Shown: positions 24,419 to 34,038 of the stretch, piece after piece
Layout: each line of letters starts with the position of its first letter
Position numbering within the stretch: the stretch's first letter is position 1
NCBI GenBank assembly: GCA_013297825.1
Contig: JAAFIN010000015.1
Coordinates: 1 to 37,576, forward strand
Length of the DNA: 37,576 nt
Direction: 5' to 3'
Source of the DNA: Cytophagales bacterium
GTDB taxonomy: Bacteria > Bacteroidota > Bacteroidia > Cytophagales > Microscillaceae
Position numbers and translations under genes: made by a program
Notes under the pieces: generated by a model
What the model was told of the DNA's origin: nothing
Database searches by the model: none
What the model saw: the letters and a program-made list of their open reading frames with translations, nothing else

Positions 24419-25732
24419 TTACAATTCTTCAAAAAAACTTTCTATTTGTTCAAAAGTATTAAAACTATGCAAACAAAGCCTTAATCTTTCTGTGCCTTGT
24501 GGAACTGTTGGGCTTAAAATGGCTTTTACAAGAAAATTTTTATTTCTTAAATGCGTTTCTACTGCTTTTGTTTCCATATTTCCGCCAATAATAAGCGTTT
24601 GAATGGCAGTATTGGAAGGTAATATTTGATAATTTTTTTCCAAATTATTTTTTTGATTTTTTTCTAAAAAATAATGTGCTTTTTCTTGAAAAAATGCAAT
24701 ATTTTCATTTAATTTTTGTCTTTCTTTTTCCAAAATTCCTAAAAAATCTTCATTTAAAACCGCATAAGTTGCTTCTATGTACGCATAATGCGAAGGCAAA
24801 AGTGCAGTAGAATAAATAAATGACCTCGCAAAATTTATCAAATACGAAATCAATATATCACTTCCCACAATCACCGCTCCGTGACTTCCAAAACCTTTTC
24901 CAAAGGTATAAATTCGTGCAAAAGTATGCGAATTTTGGGCGTATTTGTGTGCAAACCCCTCTCCTTTTTCACCATAAACCGCCAAAGCGTGTGCTTCATC
25001 TATGATAAGATATGCGTCATATTTCTCTGCAAGGGCATATATTTCTGAGAGTGGGGCAACATCTCCGTCCATTGAATAAATACTTTCAATCAAAATATAG
25101 GTAAAACCTATTTTTTCAGGATTTTTTTCAAGGTTTTTTGTTTTATTTTTTTGAATATTTTGCAAATGCGTTTCCAAATGTGCCATATCATTATGCCTAA
25201 AACGCAATTTTTGGGCATTGCTAAGTCTTACGCCATCTATCATACTTGCGTGAATAAGTTGGTCAGAAACATAGTAATCATTTTCTGTTGCCAAACACGC
25301 CAAAAGTCCAACATTTGCACTGTAACCTGTGCTAAAAATTAGGCTATTTTCTGCATTATGAAATGTTGCAATATATTTTTCTGCTTGTATTGCCTCTGGA
25401 ATATTGCCTGAAATCAAGCGTGAGCCTGTTGCACCGCCATAATGTAATACATTTTTATTACTTTTTAGATTATTTTCAAAATAATTTTTCTCTAATTTTT
25501 CTTGAATGAGTGCTAAAATTTGGTTATTTTGTGCAACACCCAAATAATCATTTGAAAAAAAATCAATACTTTGAGGCGTAAAAGCGTGAAAATTGGGCAA
25601 AGCACGCAATAAACCATCTTCTTTGCGTTTGTCCAAAAGTTTTTTTAAATGGTTTAAGGGAATATCCCCAGCCCCCAAAGAGGAAGTAAAAAGTCCCCCA
25701 GCCTCCAAAGGGGTAGAAAATGGTAAGTCCAA
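24419..25732 (-). CDS. bioF: 8-amino-7-oxononanoate synthase-like PLP enzyme
   Basis: An alpha-oxoamine synthase, best fitting BioF, which joins pimeloyl-ACP/CoA and alanine in biotin synthesis. FFSNDYLGV (58-66), HYGGATGSRLISG, IHASMIDGVRLS, IIDEAHALAVYG (D245, H248) and the PLP lysine K279 in TFGKGFGSHGA are all present. The start is odd: there is no ATG near the N-terminus, and the frame opens at a TTG at 25732. The first ~24 residues are encoded by two GC-rich repeat units (25666-25720), with homologous sequence beginning near LKKLLDKRK. A TTG at codon 33 could be the true start. No other bio genes are adjacent, so another oxoamine synthase role is possible. Confidence 0.82.
   Translation of the reverse strand: MDLPFSTPLEAGGLFTSSLGAGDIPLNHLKKLLDKRKEDGLLRALPNFHAFTPQSIDFFSNDYLGVAQNNQILALIQEKLEKNYFENNLKSNKNVLHYGGATGSRLISGNIPEAIQAEKYIATFHNAENSLIFSTGYSANVGLLACLATENDYYVSDQLIHASMIDGVRLSNAQKLRFRHNDMAHLETHLQNIQKNKTKNLEKNPEKIGFTYILIESIYSMDGDVAPLSEIYALAEKYDAYLIIDEAHALAVYGEKGEGFAHKYAQNSHTFARIYTFGKGFGSHGAVIVGSDILISYLINFARSFIYSTALLPSHYAYIEATYAVLNEDFLGILEKERQKLNENIAFFQEKAHYFLEKNQKNNLEKNYQILPSNTAIQTLIIGGNMETKAVETHLRNKNFLVKAILSPTVPQGTERLRLCLHSFNTFEQIESFFEEL
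25666..25720. repeat. Two tandem GC-rich ~27-bp units inside the bioF 5' end
   Basis: TCCCCAGCCCCCAAAGAGG followed by AAGTAAAAA, and GTCCCCCAGCCTCCAAAGGGG followed by TAGAAAA, are diverged direct copies. They resemble the ends of the feoA-feoB element at 13456-13562. They lie in frame within the 5' end of the BioF-like gene. Confidence 0.7.
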
Positions 25733-25776
25733 AGGTTAGAAAAGATGGTTTAGGTTATTATTTTTTTGCAATAATA

Positions 25777-25826
25777 AAAAAATACCTTCTTACATCATAA
25801 AAAAACTATGTAAGAAGGTATTTTTT
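25777..25826 (-). terminator. Terminator after the giant surface-protein gene
   Basis: A perfect 19-bp stem (25777-25795 with 25808-25826, core ACCTTCTTACAT) has A/T runs on both sides. It lies 36 bp beyond the stop of the giant gene on the minus strand and separates it from bioF. It could work in both directions. Confidence 0.88.
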
Positions 25827-25861
25827 AATTTTATTTTTTGGCAATTATACCAATTTTAAGT

Positions 25862-28800
25862 TTATCGCGTAAGCAATAAATTACCTGTATTTCTACCTTG
25901 ATAATTTATTTTTGTACCATTAATATATTCCCCTGTAAGATACCACGTATAATTTCCATTTTGTAATGGTTTTCCACCAAAAGAACCGTCCCAACCAAAA
26001 GTACCTGTATCAGTAGTAACCCATTCAGTAGTTTCATAAACAAGTTCGCCAAGTCTTGAATATACCTGGAATTTAATATTTTTGATACCTTTTCCATAAA
26101 CTTTGAGGAAGTCATTTTTATTATCCCCATTAGGCGAGAACATATTTGGCACAAAAACTTCCACATCTATAAGTTCCACTTTTACAAGTTTTGTGATGCT
26201 ACAATTTCTATTATTAGTAATTATCACGCTGTAAGTCGTATTTTGTGTAGGCGTAATTGTCAAATCAGATGTATTTCCTACAGGTTGCCCTGTTTGCGTA
26301 TCAACCCACATATATTTAGTGGCATTACTTGCGAAGGCAGTCAAAGTAATTTCTGAGCCTCGTGCAATGGTTGTATCATTGCTTACTCTTGCGTCAGTTA
26401 TTTGTTTCAAATCCTCTTGGATTGTAATTGGAGGCACAATCGTAGTGCAACCACCTCCATCAGTAATCGTAAGGTTATAAATGCCTTGTGTAAGTCCTGT
26501 GAGGTTTTGTGTGGTAGCATTGAAAGATACATCATTTACTTTTGTCCAACTATAAGTATAAGGCGTATTTTGAGGATTATTGAGTAAAGCAATGGTTATT
26601 TTACCTGATGGCGAATTACCACTTGCCACACAACTATCTGCTTTTGTTGCAATAACAGAAACCTGTACCTGACTATTTGGTGGGTCTAATGTAACGGTCA
26701 TTTTGGTACGTGGGCTTCTACAACCATTTGCATTTGTGGCTTCCACCCAAAAATCGGTTGGCGAAACACTTACAAGTTGCGAAACTGTACTTCCTGTTGC
26801 AAGGCTTGTGCCTCCTGTTGCTACATTAAACCAATTATAAGTAAGATTTGCATCAGGAGTTGATACAATCAAATTAACATTACCAGCACCTCCACATCTA
26901 AATCTATCTACTGCAACAGGTGCATTTGGGAAAGCATTTAAAGTAACATTGAATATAGCTGATGTTTTTTCGCAGGTTGTTGCAGTGATTACTTGTTTTA
27001 CGGTAATTCTACCTGTTCCTGCATTTCCCCAAGTTACAGATATTTGGTTTGTACCTTGTCCTGTGATAGAAGTAGTGATGTCATTGCCATTTCCATCTAA
27101 AACCACCCAAGCAAATGTACTTCCTGCTGGTAAGTTTGGTGTTTGGTAAGTTGCAGTTCCATTGGCACAAACAGTATTTGAACCTGTAATAATAGGGTCA
27201 GGCAAAGCATTTAATGTTACAAAACCCATATCAGTAGGATTTCCTGGCAATGGTGTTGTTGCAGAACAACTGCTACCTTGTACTTGTATAGTTACCCTTA
27301 CATTTTCCGTTCCTGATGGCGTATTTCCCCATAATACGGTCATATTATTTGTGCCTTGTCCTGCGGAAATTGTGCCACCATTTACAATCCAAGTGTAAAT
27401 ATAAGTTACGCCTGTTGGTGGTAAAACCGCTTGATATGTCTGCGTACTTCCTGCACAAGTGTTAAAGACACCTACAATGTTGGTACTTGGCAATGGTATA
27501 ATAGAAATATTGATAGTTGTTTGTCCTATGCAACTTGTTGTTCCATTTGTTTCCACAACTTTCAATGTGCCTGCTGTCGCAGAAATATTCCATTGAACTT
27601 GAATATTCGTCAAATTCACGCCAGTATTTGCACCTATGATTGTGCCATTGGTGGCTGTCCAGGTATAAGTATTTCCTAATGTTGGCGTTGCAATGGTGTA
27701 AGTTTCTGTACTGTTACCACAAGCGGTTATATTTCCGTTAATTGTAGGTGTTGGTAATGGATTAACAGTTACATTGAAGGTATTTGTTCTTTGGCAACCT
27801 GTGGCTGTGATAGTTTCAACAACTGTTACCACAAAACTACCAGCAGAAGCCCACACCATACTTGCATTATTGGTATTTCCGTTGGTAATGGTTGGACTGC
27901 CTGTTGCACTCCACAAATAAGTATTTCCAACAACGCTTGGTGTGCTGTAATTTCCTGTTGAATTTACACAAATTACTGTATTTGTGCTTGTAATTGCTGG
28001 TGTTGGTAATGGATTTACCAAAACATTAAAAGTATTTGTTCTTTGGCAACCTGTTGAAGTGATGGTTTCTTGAACTGTTACCACAAAACTACCAGCAGAA
28101 GCCCAAACCATACTTGCATTATTGGTGTTTCCGTTGGTAATGGTTGGACTTCCTGTTGCACTCCACAAATAAGTGTTTCCAACAACGCTTGGTGTGCTGT
28201 AATTTCCTGTTGAATTTACGCAAATTACTGCATTTGTGCTTGTAATTGCTGGTGTTGGTAATGGATTTACCAAAACGTTAAAAGTATTTGTTCTTTGGCA
28301 ACCTGTGGCTGTGATGGTTTCAACAACTGTTACCACAAAACTACCAGCAGAAGCCCACACCATACTTGCATTATTGGTATTTCCGTTGGTAATGGTTGGA
28401 CTTCCTGTTGCACTCCACAAATAAGTATTTCCTAAAACACTTGGTGTGCTGTAATTTCCTGTTTGATTTACACAAACCACTGCATTTGTGCTTGTAATTG
28501 CTGGTGTTGGTAATGGATTTACCAAAACATTAAAAGTATTTGTTCTTTGGCAACCTGTGGCTGTGATGGTTTCAACAACTGTTACCACAAAAGACCCAGC
28601 AGAAGCCCACACCATACTTGCATTGTTGGTATTTCCATTTGTGATGGTTGGACTGCCTGTTGCACTCCACAAATAAGTGTTTCCAACAACGCTTGGTGTA
28701 CTGTAATTTCCTGTTGAATTTACGCAAATTACTGCATTTGTGCTTGTGATATTTGGTGTTGGAAGTGGATTGATAACAATATTGTAAACCGCAGTTGTGA

Positions 28801-31800
28801 AATTACAACCTTGTGGGGTTGTTTCTCTAACTGTTAATGTGCCTGCTCCTGCTGTATTTCCAATAACCACTACTGAATTTGTGCCTTGACCACTTTGAAT
28901 ACTTGCATTTCCGCCTGCTATTGTCCATAAATAAGTATTTCCAACAATATTTGGGGTAGAAAATGTTTGTGTTGCATTTACACAAATATTATTTGTGCCT
29001 GAAATTATAGGCGTAGGAGCAGGATTAACTGTAACAGTAACAGGTGTTTTTGGGCTTTCACAATTTCCTCTTTTTATGGAAACAAAATAATTGGTTGTTG
29101 TAGAAATACTAACATTCAAAGTTGCATTATTTTGTCCTGCAATTACAACATTGGAAGCGTTATACCATACAAAATCACCTTCAAATCCACCTGTTGCGGT
29201 TATGGTGGCTGGGACATTGCCTACTGGATTTGTACCACAAACTACAACATTAGGAGCAACAGGGGCAATTGGATTATCAACTCTCACAATAACCACATTG
29301 GAAGGTAATGAACCACAAACTGCTTCATTAAAATTTACCCTAAATGCTGTTGTTTGTGTTAAATTATTGAATGTATAATTTGCAGTATTAGCATTACCAA
29401 TATTTGTCCAAGTTATGCCATTGTCTATTGACGATTCCCAATTAAATATTCTAGTTACTGCTGGCTGTCCTTGATAATTAGTAAAGGTTAATGTACCTGT
29501 ATTTGTACCAAAACACACTGTTCCTCCACCCAAAACCTCTCCTGATGGACTTTGGGTATTTGTGCTTCTAATTCTTCTATTTTCTCTATCCAAAATAACA
29601 AGTTTACAATTTACATCACTTGCAATTCCAGAAGGCAAATTAAATTGTGCAGTTAATAAATCACCATCTAAATAACCTGCTGCTCCTGTGCCTGCATAGG
29701 TGCTTGTATTAACCCCATTTGCAGATATTGCTCTTATTTTATGATTACCTCTATCTGTTACATATAAAATATTAGAACAACCAACTGCTACATCTGTAGG
29801 TAAATTGAATTGTGCAACAATAGATAACCCATCTGTAGTTCCTGGAGACCCTGTTCCTGAATATGTGGTTACAACAGCAGAAGCAATTACAATTTTGCGA
29901 ATGCTATGATTTGCCATATCAGCCACATAAAGATTGCCATTTGCATCTACATCTATACCTGCTGGACGATTAAACTGTGCAGCAATTCCTGTTCCATTTG
30001 TATTTCCTAATGTACTTCCTGCAAATGTTGTAACACCTGTTGTAGATGTTATTCTTCTTATTTTATGGTTGTTTTTATCTGTAACGTAAATTGTTCCATC
30101 AGGCATTACCACCAAGTCAGAAGGTTGGTTGAATAAGGCAAGTAAAGGATTCGCATTATCTGAATACCCATTACCTGTTAATTTATCTCCTGCAATAGTA
30201 ACAACATTGGTGGTAGTGGAATTTATTTTTCTAATGATATGGTTATTTTTATCTGCTACATAAATATTTCCTGCCAAGTCTGTTGCTATTCCACTTGGTC
30301 TGTCAAAAAATGCAACATTCCCCAAACCATCAGCAGAACCTGTAATGCCACAAGTACCTGCCAACACAGAAACTACACCTGTTGCAACAATGATTTGACG
30401 AATTACGTGATTTTGTTCATCAGCCACATACATTTTTGAGCCATCTGGGGAGTATGCAACACTAATATTGGCATCATTTGCAAAATTAACAGTTCCACCA
30501 AAACTAAATTGTGATACATTCGCAGCACCACTTACACAACCTTGCCCGCCTGTACCTGCTAAGGTGCTTACGCTTGTAACAGGAGTAGTAATGTCTTGAA
30601 TTACAACTCTTATACTTGCTTGTGTAAAACAACCTGCACCATCATCATAGGTACAAGTTACTACATAAGTTCCCAATGTGCTTGCAGTAGCATTTATTAC
30701 GCCAGTAGAGGAGTTTATAACAATCCCTGCTGGTTTAGCAGCATAAGTAATGGTGCCAGCACCTGCAAGAGGAGAAAATATAACTGTTGGACTTATTGCA
30801 ACTTGTGATTTACAAATAGCATTTTGAGCAAGAGGGTCTCCGTATGATATTCTTGGTTGAGGACAGCCCTGAGCAAGATATATATTGTTTCTTGAAAGAG
30901 CATATCCTGTAGCTGTAAAGTACAAATCTATACCATTTTGTGTTATTTGACCAAGTTTTGCTCCGCCATAATTTGTTTCAGATGTAAATGCTTCTGAAGC
31001 CAATGCTCCTCCTCCCACTGCTCCTGTTGGTCCAGCCATTGGAATAGGATAAAAATTAAAAAACAGGCTTGGATTTAAAACAGGATCAGTAGGAATTCCC
31101 ATTCCAGGTGCTACAAAATTATCTATTTGGTAAGGATTATATCTGTATAGGCTATATCTTCCTACACTATTAAATCCAAAAAAATATAAAATACCATTTA
31201 CAGCCCCAAATTCCAAGGGCGTTGAAAATGTTGGTGAAACATAGTTGGGTAATGCTGGTATAGAAGATGCACTTGTGCCATTAATATCCCAAACAAGTTG
31301 GGTAGTTGCACTTGTACCTTGGCTTCTAAATAATTCTCTACCTGTTACTACTGTTGAAGCAGCAAAGTATAAAACGTTTCCCAATGCTGTAAGATTGTCA
31401 GGAGATGAAGATAATGTCCCTGACTCAATATCTCGCACTAAAACGGGTGCATTGTTGCCTTCTATCTTCCATAATTCTGCACCATTGGTTGTGTCAGTTG
31501 CACTAAAATATAAAATATTGTTTACCACTACAGGTTTTACAGCACGTACCACAGAAGCTCCACCTGGAAATGTAATTTGAACAGGCGGTGTTGTTGTGCC
31601 ATCATGATAATAAAGTGCATCACCAGTATTGTTAGTTGCTACAAAATATACTCTATTGTTATACTGCGTAAAAAATGTAGGGTTTGAGCCACCCACAGTT
31701 CTTAAATCAAAACTTTGTGTTGTGTTATTAGTAGCATTTACAAAGTGTAACTCTCTATTGCCTGAAGCATTCCCTATATTTCCATTTGGACTACTGGTTG

Positions 31801-32527
31801 CATCTGCAGATAAATACAAAAAATCATTTGTCCCTATTTTTATAGCTGTCAAATCTTCAGGAACAGAGTGTCCTGTTGGATTTATATTCCAATAAGGTGT
31901 AAATGTTTCATCATTTACAGGTGTGGTAGGATAAGAAGAAGGGCTTGAAAATGTCCATAACTCAAAATCATTAGTAGCTGGTAACGCTGGTGTCATTGCC
32001 AAAAACATCCTATTGCCTACTTTTGTCATATAATAATTCTTTACTGCTCCCAATGCTGTTGGATTAGCCAATGATACAACTTGCACGACATTGTCTGGGC
32101 ACAAATCAACAGAACCATTTGATTTAAAAATTGCAGGACCAGCATTAGTTGTAGCAACAAAGTATGTATACCCATTGTATTCTTTCATAAATCTTGGGGT
32201 GCTACCTGATGTATTCAAATCTCTAATGCCTGTTTCATTCGCAATAGGAGGTGTTCCACCAAGAGGAATAAATGGATAAACTCCTATTTCTACGCCATTT
32301 GGGGAAGGGGTACAGATAGTTGCAATACCTGGGAATCTACTTTGAAAAAATAAATCATTATTCAAACTAAATAAATATTTGGGAGTGGCTCCTGTTGCAG
32401 GTGTATTCGTAAACTGCTCCACAGGTGTCCTATGTTGCCCTTTTACTTCATTTTGCCCTCCTATCAACAACACCAATCCTAACAAAACACCACAAAAAAA
32501 TCTATGATATGTATGAAAATTTTTCAT
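25862..32527 (-). CDS. Giant T9SS-secreted surface protein with NHL and Ig-like repeats
   Basis: A 2221-residue secreted protein. A signal peptide (MKNFHTYHRFFCGVLLGLVL, then LIGGQNEVKGQ) is followed by ELWxxxGT/hyalin-like repeats (~50-520; ELWKIEGNNAPVLVRDI, ELFRSQGTSATTQLV). A putative Ig-like segment leads into six NHL propeller blades (~646-994; NIYVADKNNHIIRKI, TIYVTDKNNHKIRRI). Then come many PKD/Ig-like modules with paired Cys residues, including four nearly identical 84-residue copies (~1258-1594). Later parts are a SprB-like repeat (~1960-2040; TYSWTKVNDVSFNATTQNLT) and a final type B T9SS sorting domain (~2120-2221; FVPNMFSPNGDNKNDFLKVY to the C-terminus). A likely adhesin or matrix protein on the cell surface. 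The short minus-strand gap to dnaJ-like suggests its own promoter. Confidence 0.93.
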   Translation of the reverse strand: MKNFHTYHRFFCGVLLGLVLLIGGQNEVKGQHRTPVEQFTNTPATGATPKYLFSLNNDLFFQSRFPGIATICTPSPNGVEIGVYPFIPLGGTPPIANETGIRDLNTSGSTPRFMKEYNGYTYFVATTNAGPAIFKSNGSVDLCPDNVVQVVSLANPTALGAVKNYYMTKVGNRMFLAMTPALPATNDFELWTFSSPSSYPTTPVNDETFTPYWNINPTGHSVPEDLTAIKIGTNDFLYLSADATSSPNGNIGNASGNRELHFVNATNNTTQSFDLRTVGGSNPTFFTQYNNRVYFVATNNTGDALYYHDGTTTPPVQITFPGGASVVRAVKPVVVNNILYFSATDTTNGAELWKIEGNNAPVLVRDIESGTLSSSPDNLTALGNVLYFAASTVVTGRELFRSQGTSATTQLVWDINGTSASSIPALPNYVSPTFSTPLEFGAVNGILYFFGFNSVGRYSLYRYNPYQIDNFVAPGMGIPTDPVLNPSLFFNFYPIPMAGPTGAVGGGALASEAFTSETNYGGAKLGQITQNGIDLYFTATGYALSRNNIYLAQGCPQPRISYGDPLAQNAICKSQVAISPTVIFSPLAGAGTITYAAKPAGIVINSSTGVINATASTLGTYVVTCTYDDGAGCFTQASIRVVIQDITTPVTSVSTLAGTGGQGCVSGAANVSQFSFGGTVNFANDANISVAYSPDGSKMYVADEQNHVIRQIIVATGVVSVLAGTCGITGSADGLGNVAFFDRPSGIATDLAGNIYVADKNNHIIRKINSTTTNVVTIAGDKLTGNGYSDNANPLLALFNQPSDLVVMPDGTIYVTDKNNHKIRRITSTTGVTTFAGSTLGNTNGTGIAAQFNRPAGIDVDANGNLYVADMANHSIRKIVIASAVVTTYSGTGSPGTTDGLSIVAQFNLPTDVAVGCSNILYVTDRGNHKIRAISANGVNTSTYAGTGAAGYLDGDLLTAQFNLPSGIASDVNCKLVILDRENRRIRSTNTQSPSGEVLGGGTVCFGTNTGTLTFTNYQGQPAVTRIFNWESSIDNGITWTNIGNANTANYTFNNLTQTTAFRVNFNEAVCGSLPSNVVIVRVDNPIAPVAPNVVVCGTNPVGNVPATITATGGFEGDFVWYNASNVVIAGQNNATLNVSISTTTNYFVSIKRGNCESPKTPVTVTVNPAPTPIISGTNNICVNATQTFSTPNIVGNTYLWTIAGGNASIQSGQGTNSVVVIGNTAGAGTLTVRETTPQGCNFTTAVYNIVINPLPTPNITSTNAVICVNSTGNYSTPSVVGNTYLWSATGSPTITNGNTNNASMVWASAGSFVVTVVETITATGCQRTNTFNVLVNPLPTPAITSTNAVVCVNQTGNYSTPSVLGNTYLWSATGSPTITNGNTNNASMVWASAGSFVVTVVETITATGCQRTNTFNVLVNPLPTPAITSTNAVICVNSTGNYSTPSVVGNTYLWSATGSPTITNGNTNNASMVWASAGSFVVTVQETITSTGCQRTNTFNVLVNPLPTPAITSTNTVICVNSTGNYSTPSVVGNTYLWSATGSPTITNGNTNNASMVWASAGSFVVTVVETITATGCQRTNTFNVTVNPLPTPTINGNITACGNSTETYTIATPTLGNTYTWTATNGTIIGANTGVNLTNIQVQWNISATAGTLKVVETNGTTSCIGQTTINISIIPLPSTNIVGVFNTCAGSTQTYQAVLPPTGVTYIYTWIVNGGTISAGQGTNNMTVLWGNTPSGTENVRVTIQVQGSSCSATTPLPGNPTDMGFVTLNALPDPIITGSNTVCANGTATYQTPNLPAGSTFAWVVLDGNGNDITTSITGQGTNQISVTWGNAGTGRITVKQVITATTCEKTSAIFNVTLNAFPNAPVAVDRFRCGGAGNVNLIVSTPDANLTYNWFNVATGGTSLATGSTVSQLVSVSPTDFWVEATNANGCRSPRTKMTVTLDPPNSQVQVSVIATKADSCVASGNSPSGKITIALLNNPQNTPYTYSWTKVNDVSFNATTQNLTGLTQGIYNLTITDGGGCTTIVPPITIQEDLKQITDARVSNDTTIARGSEITLTAFASNATKYMWVDTQTGQPVGNTSDLTITPTQNTTYSVIITNNRNCSITKLVKVELIDVEVFVPNMFSPNGDNKNDFLKVYGKGIKNIKFQVYSRLGELVYETTEWVTTDTGTFGWDGSFGGKPLQNGNYTWYLTGEYINGTKINYQGRNTGNLLLTR
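27747..28754 (-). repeat. Four 252-bp tandem repeats within the giant gene
   Basis: Units start at 27747, 27999, 28251 and 28503, exactly 252 bp (84 codons) apart, marked by GGTGTTGGTAATGG. They encode near-identical Ig-like modules (YLWSATGSPTITNGNTNNAS). The next unit, from 28755, is clearly diverged. The high identity suggests recent duplication or gene conversion; copy number may vary between strains. Confidence 0.93.
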
Positions 32528-32663
32528 GTTTTTATATTTTATAAATAAATTTTTAACGAACTCTTTTATTTTTTTTAATACCTTTTAAATGTTAAAAGTA
32601 ACATATTTAAAATTTAAAACATTAACAACATTGCAAATAATATGCTTTGTTTTTATTTTTTGG

Positions 32664-33512
32664 TTAAAAACAATGATTTCTTTGCAAATTTTTCACATCA
32701 CTTGTGTCCTTTACCCCCAATTTTAATGCTTTTTTTAGATTATTACAAAAATCTAAGTTGTTTTTAGGGGGATTTTTTTGGGCTAATTGTGCCAAAGACA
32801 AATGATGATAATAATCCCCTTTTTTTTCGTTTTTGGAAATTGCCTCCAAAAAATCCGCTTCTGCCATTTCTGGCTGATAACTTTTTAAATAACAATATCC
32901 TCTTGAAAAATAATCGTCTGCTCCTCCCCTATTTTTTACCAAAAATTCGTATTCTTCCAATGCCTTAAAATGATTGCTATACACATTTGTATAGATTTTT
33001 CCTTTAAAATCCCTTGCTTCATAATTGTAACCATCACATTCTATTGCCATACCTACAAAACGCACTGCTTCAGGGACTTTTTTTGCTTCCAAACATTCTT
33101 TTGCTTTTTCCAAATGTACTTTGCTGGTATATTTATTCATCAAATAACCTGAAATAACCGCCAAAAAAACAACTACAACCACTGCATAAATTGTATATTT
33201 TGTGATTTTTTTGCGTTGATTTTCGCTAATAAAATTCGCAGGGTCATAACTATTGGTGTATGGCTCGTATTTGGGTGTGGGTGGTGGTGTGCTAAATACA
33301 GGTACTTTTTGATAAAAATCATATGAATATCTCATATCAGGATTGATAAGAATATGATATGCTTCATTGATTTGTTTAAAAATTTCTTCAGATTGTGGGT
33401 TGTTAGGATTGCGGTCTGGGTGATATTGCATTGCCAAACGCTTGTAAGCCAATTTTAATTCTGCATCTGTGGCTTGTGGTGTTAATCCTAATATTTCGTA
33501 TAAGTTTGGCAT
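32664..33512 (-). CDS. Membrane-anchored DnaJ-domain protein with TPR-like C-terminus
   Basis: 282 residues from the ATG at 33512. The J domain fills residues 3-66 (NLYEILGLTPQATDAELK, HPD at 31-33, then INEAYHILINPDMR). It is followed by a proline-rich linker, a single membrane helix (~112-132; YAVVVVVFLAVISGYLM) and a TPR-like domain (LEAKKVPEAVRFVGMAIECD, FSRGYCYLKSYQPEMAEADF). It probably recruits Hsp70/DnaK to the membrane. The open frame extends upstream to 33614, but that stretch is repeat DNA (33520-33542) plus promoter, so the internal ATG is the right start. Confidence 0.9.
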   Translation of the reverse strand: MPNLYEILGLTPQATDAELKLAYKRLAMQYHPDRNPNNPQSEEIFKQINEAYHILINPDMRYSYDFYQKVPVFSTPPPTPKYEPYTNSYDPANFISENQRKKITKYTIYAVVVVVFLAVISGYLMNKYTSKVHLEKAKECLEAKKVPEAVRFVGMAIECDGYNYEARDFKGKIYTNVYSNHFKALEEYEFLVKNRGGADDYFSRGYCYLKSYQPEMAEADFLEAISKNEKKGDYYHHLSLAQLAQKNPPKNNLDFCNNLKKALKLGVKDTSDVKNLQRNHCF

Positions 33513-33519
33513 AAAAAAA

Positions 33520-33542
33520 GCCCCTAACCCCCAAAAGGGGAA
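33520..33542. repeat. Single end of the GC-rich feo-type repeat
   Basis: GCCCCTAACCCCCAAAAGGG followed by GAA lies 8 bp upstream of the dnaJ-like start. It matches the inverted end of the element at 13456-13562 with three changes. No partner end is found nearby, so it is a solo copy. Confidence 0.75.
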
Positions 33543-33583
33543 TTTTTGTAATAGATAAAAAATATATTGTTTGTGTTTTATCT

Positions 33584-33615
33584 CAAAAATATTGTTTTTT
33601 ATATTTTTTTGCAAA
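33584..33615 (-). promoter_or_regulatory. Bacteroidota-type promoter for the dnaJ-like gene
   Basis: On the minus strand, TTTG (33612-33615) and TATTTTTG (33584-33591) are separated by 20 nt, matching the -33 TTTG / -7 TAnnTTTG consensus. The predicted transcript start (~33577) leaves a leader of about 65 nt that contains the GC-rich repeat. Confidence 0.55.
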
Positions 33616-33695
33616 TAATTTTCTATTTGTCAAATATTTTTTTGTCTAAAAATATCAAAAACTCTTTATCATTTAACAGAAATTTTATTTTTTTG

Positions 33696-33770
33696 ATGAA
33701 TAGTTATGGCATTGGTTTGATGTTATGGATTACTTTTGTTATTTTTGTCATGTTGCACCTCACTAAGTAA
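33696..33770 (+). CDS. Possible 24-residue single-helix membrane peptide
   Basis: MNSYGIGLMLWITFVIFVML and four more residues form one hydrophobic helix with a polar start and end, as in known small membrane proteins. It starts with ATG and ends with TAA in otherwise gene-free DNA. Nothing else supports it; AT-rich DNA easily yields such frames. Low confidence. Confidence 0.2.
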   Translation: MNSYGIGLMLWITFVIFVMLHLTK

Positions 33771-33831
33771 CGATTTTATGCTTATTTGACCAAAAAAAGT
33801 TTTTTTTCTAAAAAAAGCTCTAAGCAAAAAG

Positions 33832-33859
33832 TTTTGGAGGTTTTTGAAATCCTCCAAAA
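33832..33859. repeat. Diverged GGAGG palindrome
   Basis: TTTTGGAGG and CCTCCAAAA flank TTTTTGAAAT. This is a shorter relative of the 33-bp palindromes at 532-564 and 36111-36143. The rest of 33860-34038 is AT-rich with no recognisable element. Confidence 0.6.
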
Positions 33860-34038
33860 ATTGAAAATCACAGAAAAATTATTTTAGTCTAAAAAAGAAA
33901 ACCTATTTTGATGGCTATTGTGAAATCAAATAAAAGAGCTATTTTTGGATAACAATGTATGATTTTAATTAAAACCCTACTTTAATATTACTTTTATTTT
34001 TTTTATGAAATATCTTTTAATCATTCGTTTTTTTGTTT

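Noticed and set aside
22303-25732. A biotin or RNA-repair operon around the BioF-like and P-loop kinase genes
   Set aside because: The genes on this strand are separated by AT-rich gaps and have no shared pathway. No other bio genes or RNA ligase are present.
28236-28676. Two similar plus-strand frames 252 bp apart
   Set aside because: They are antisense shadows of the tandem repeats in the giant surface-protein gene.
33513-33614. Upstream extension of the dnaJ-like frame (34 extra residues)
   Set aside because: It translates repeat and promoter DNA. The J domain starts right at the internal ATG (MPNLYEILGL).
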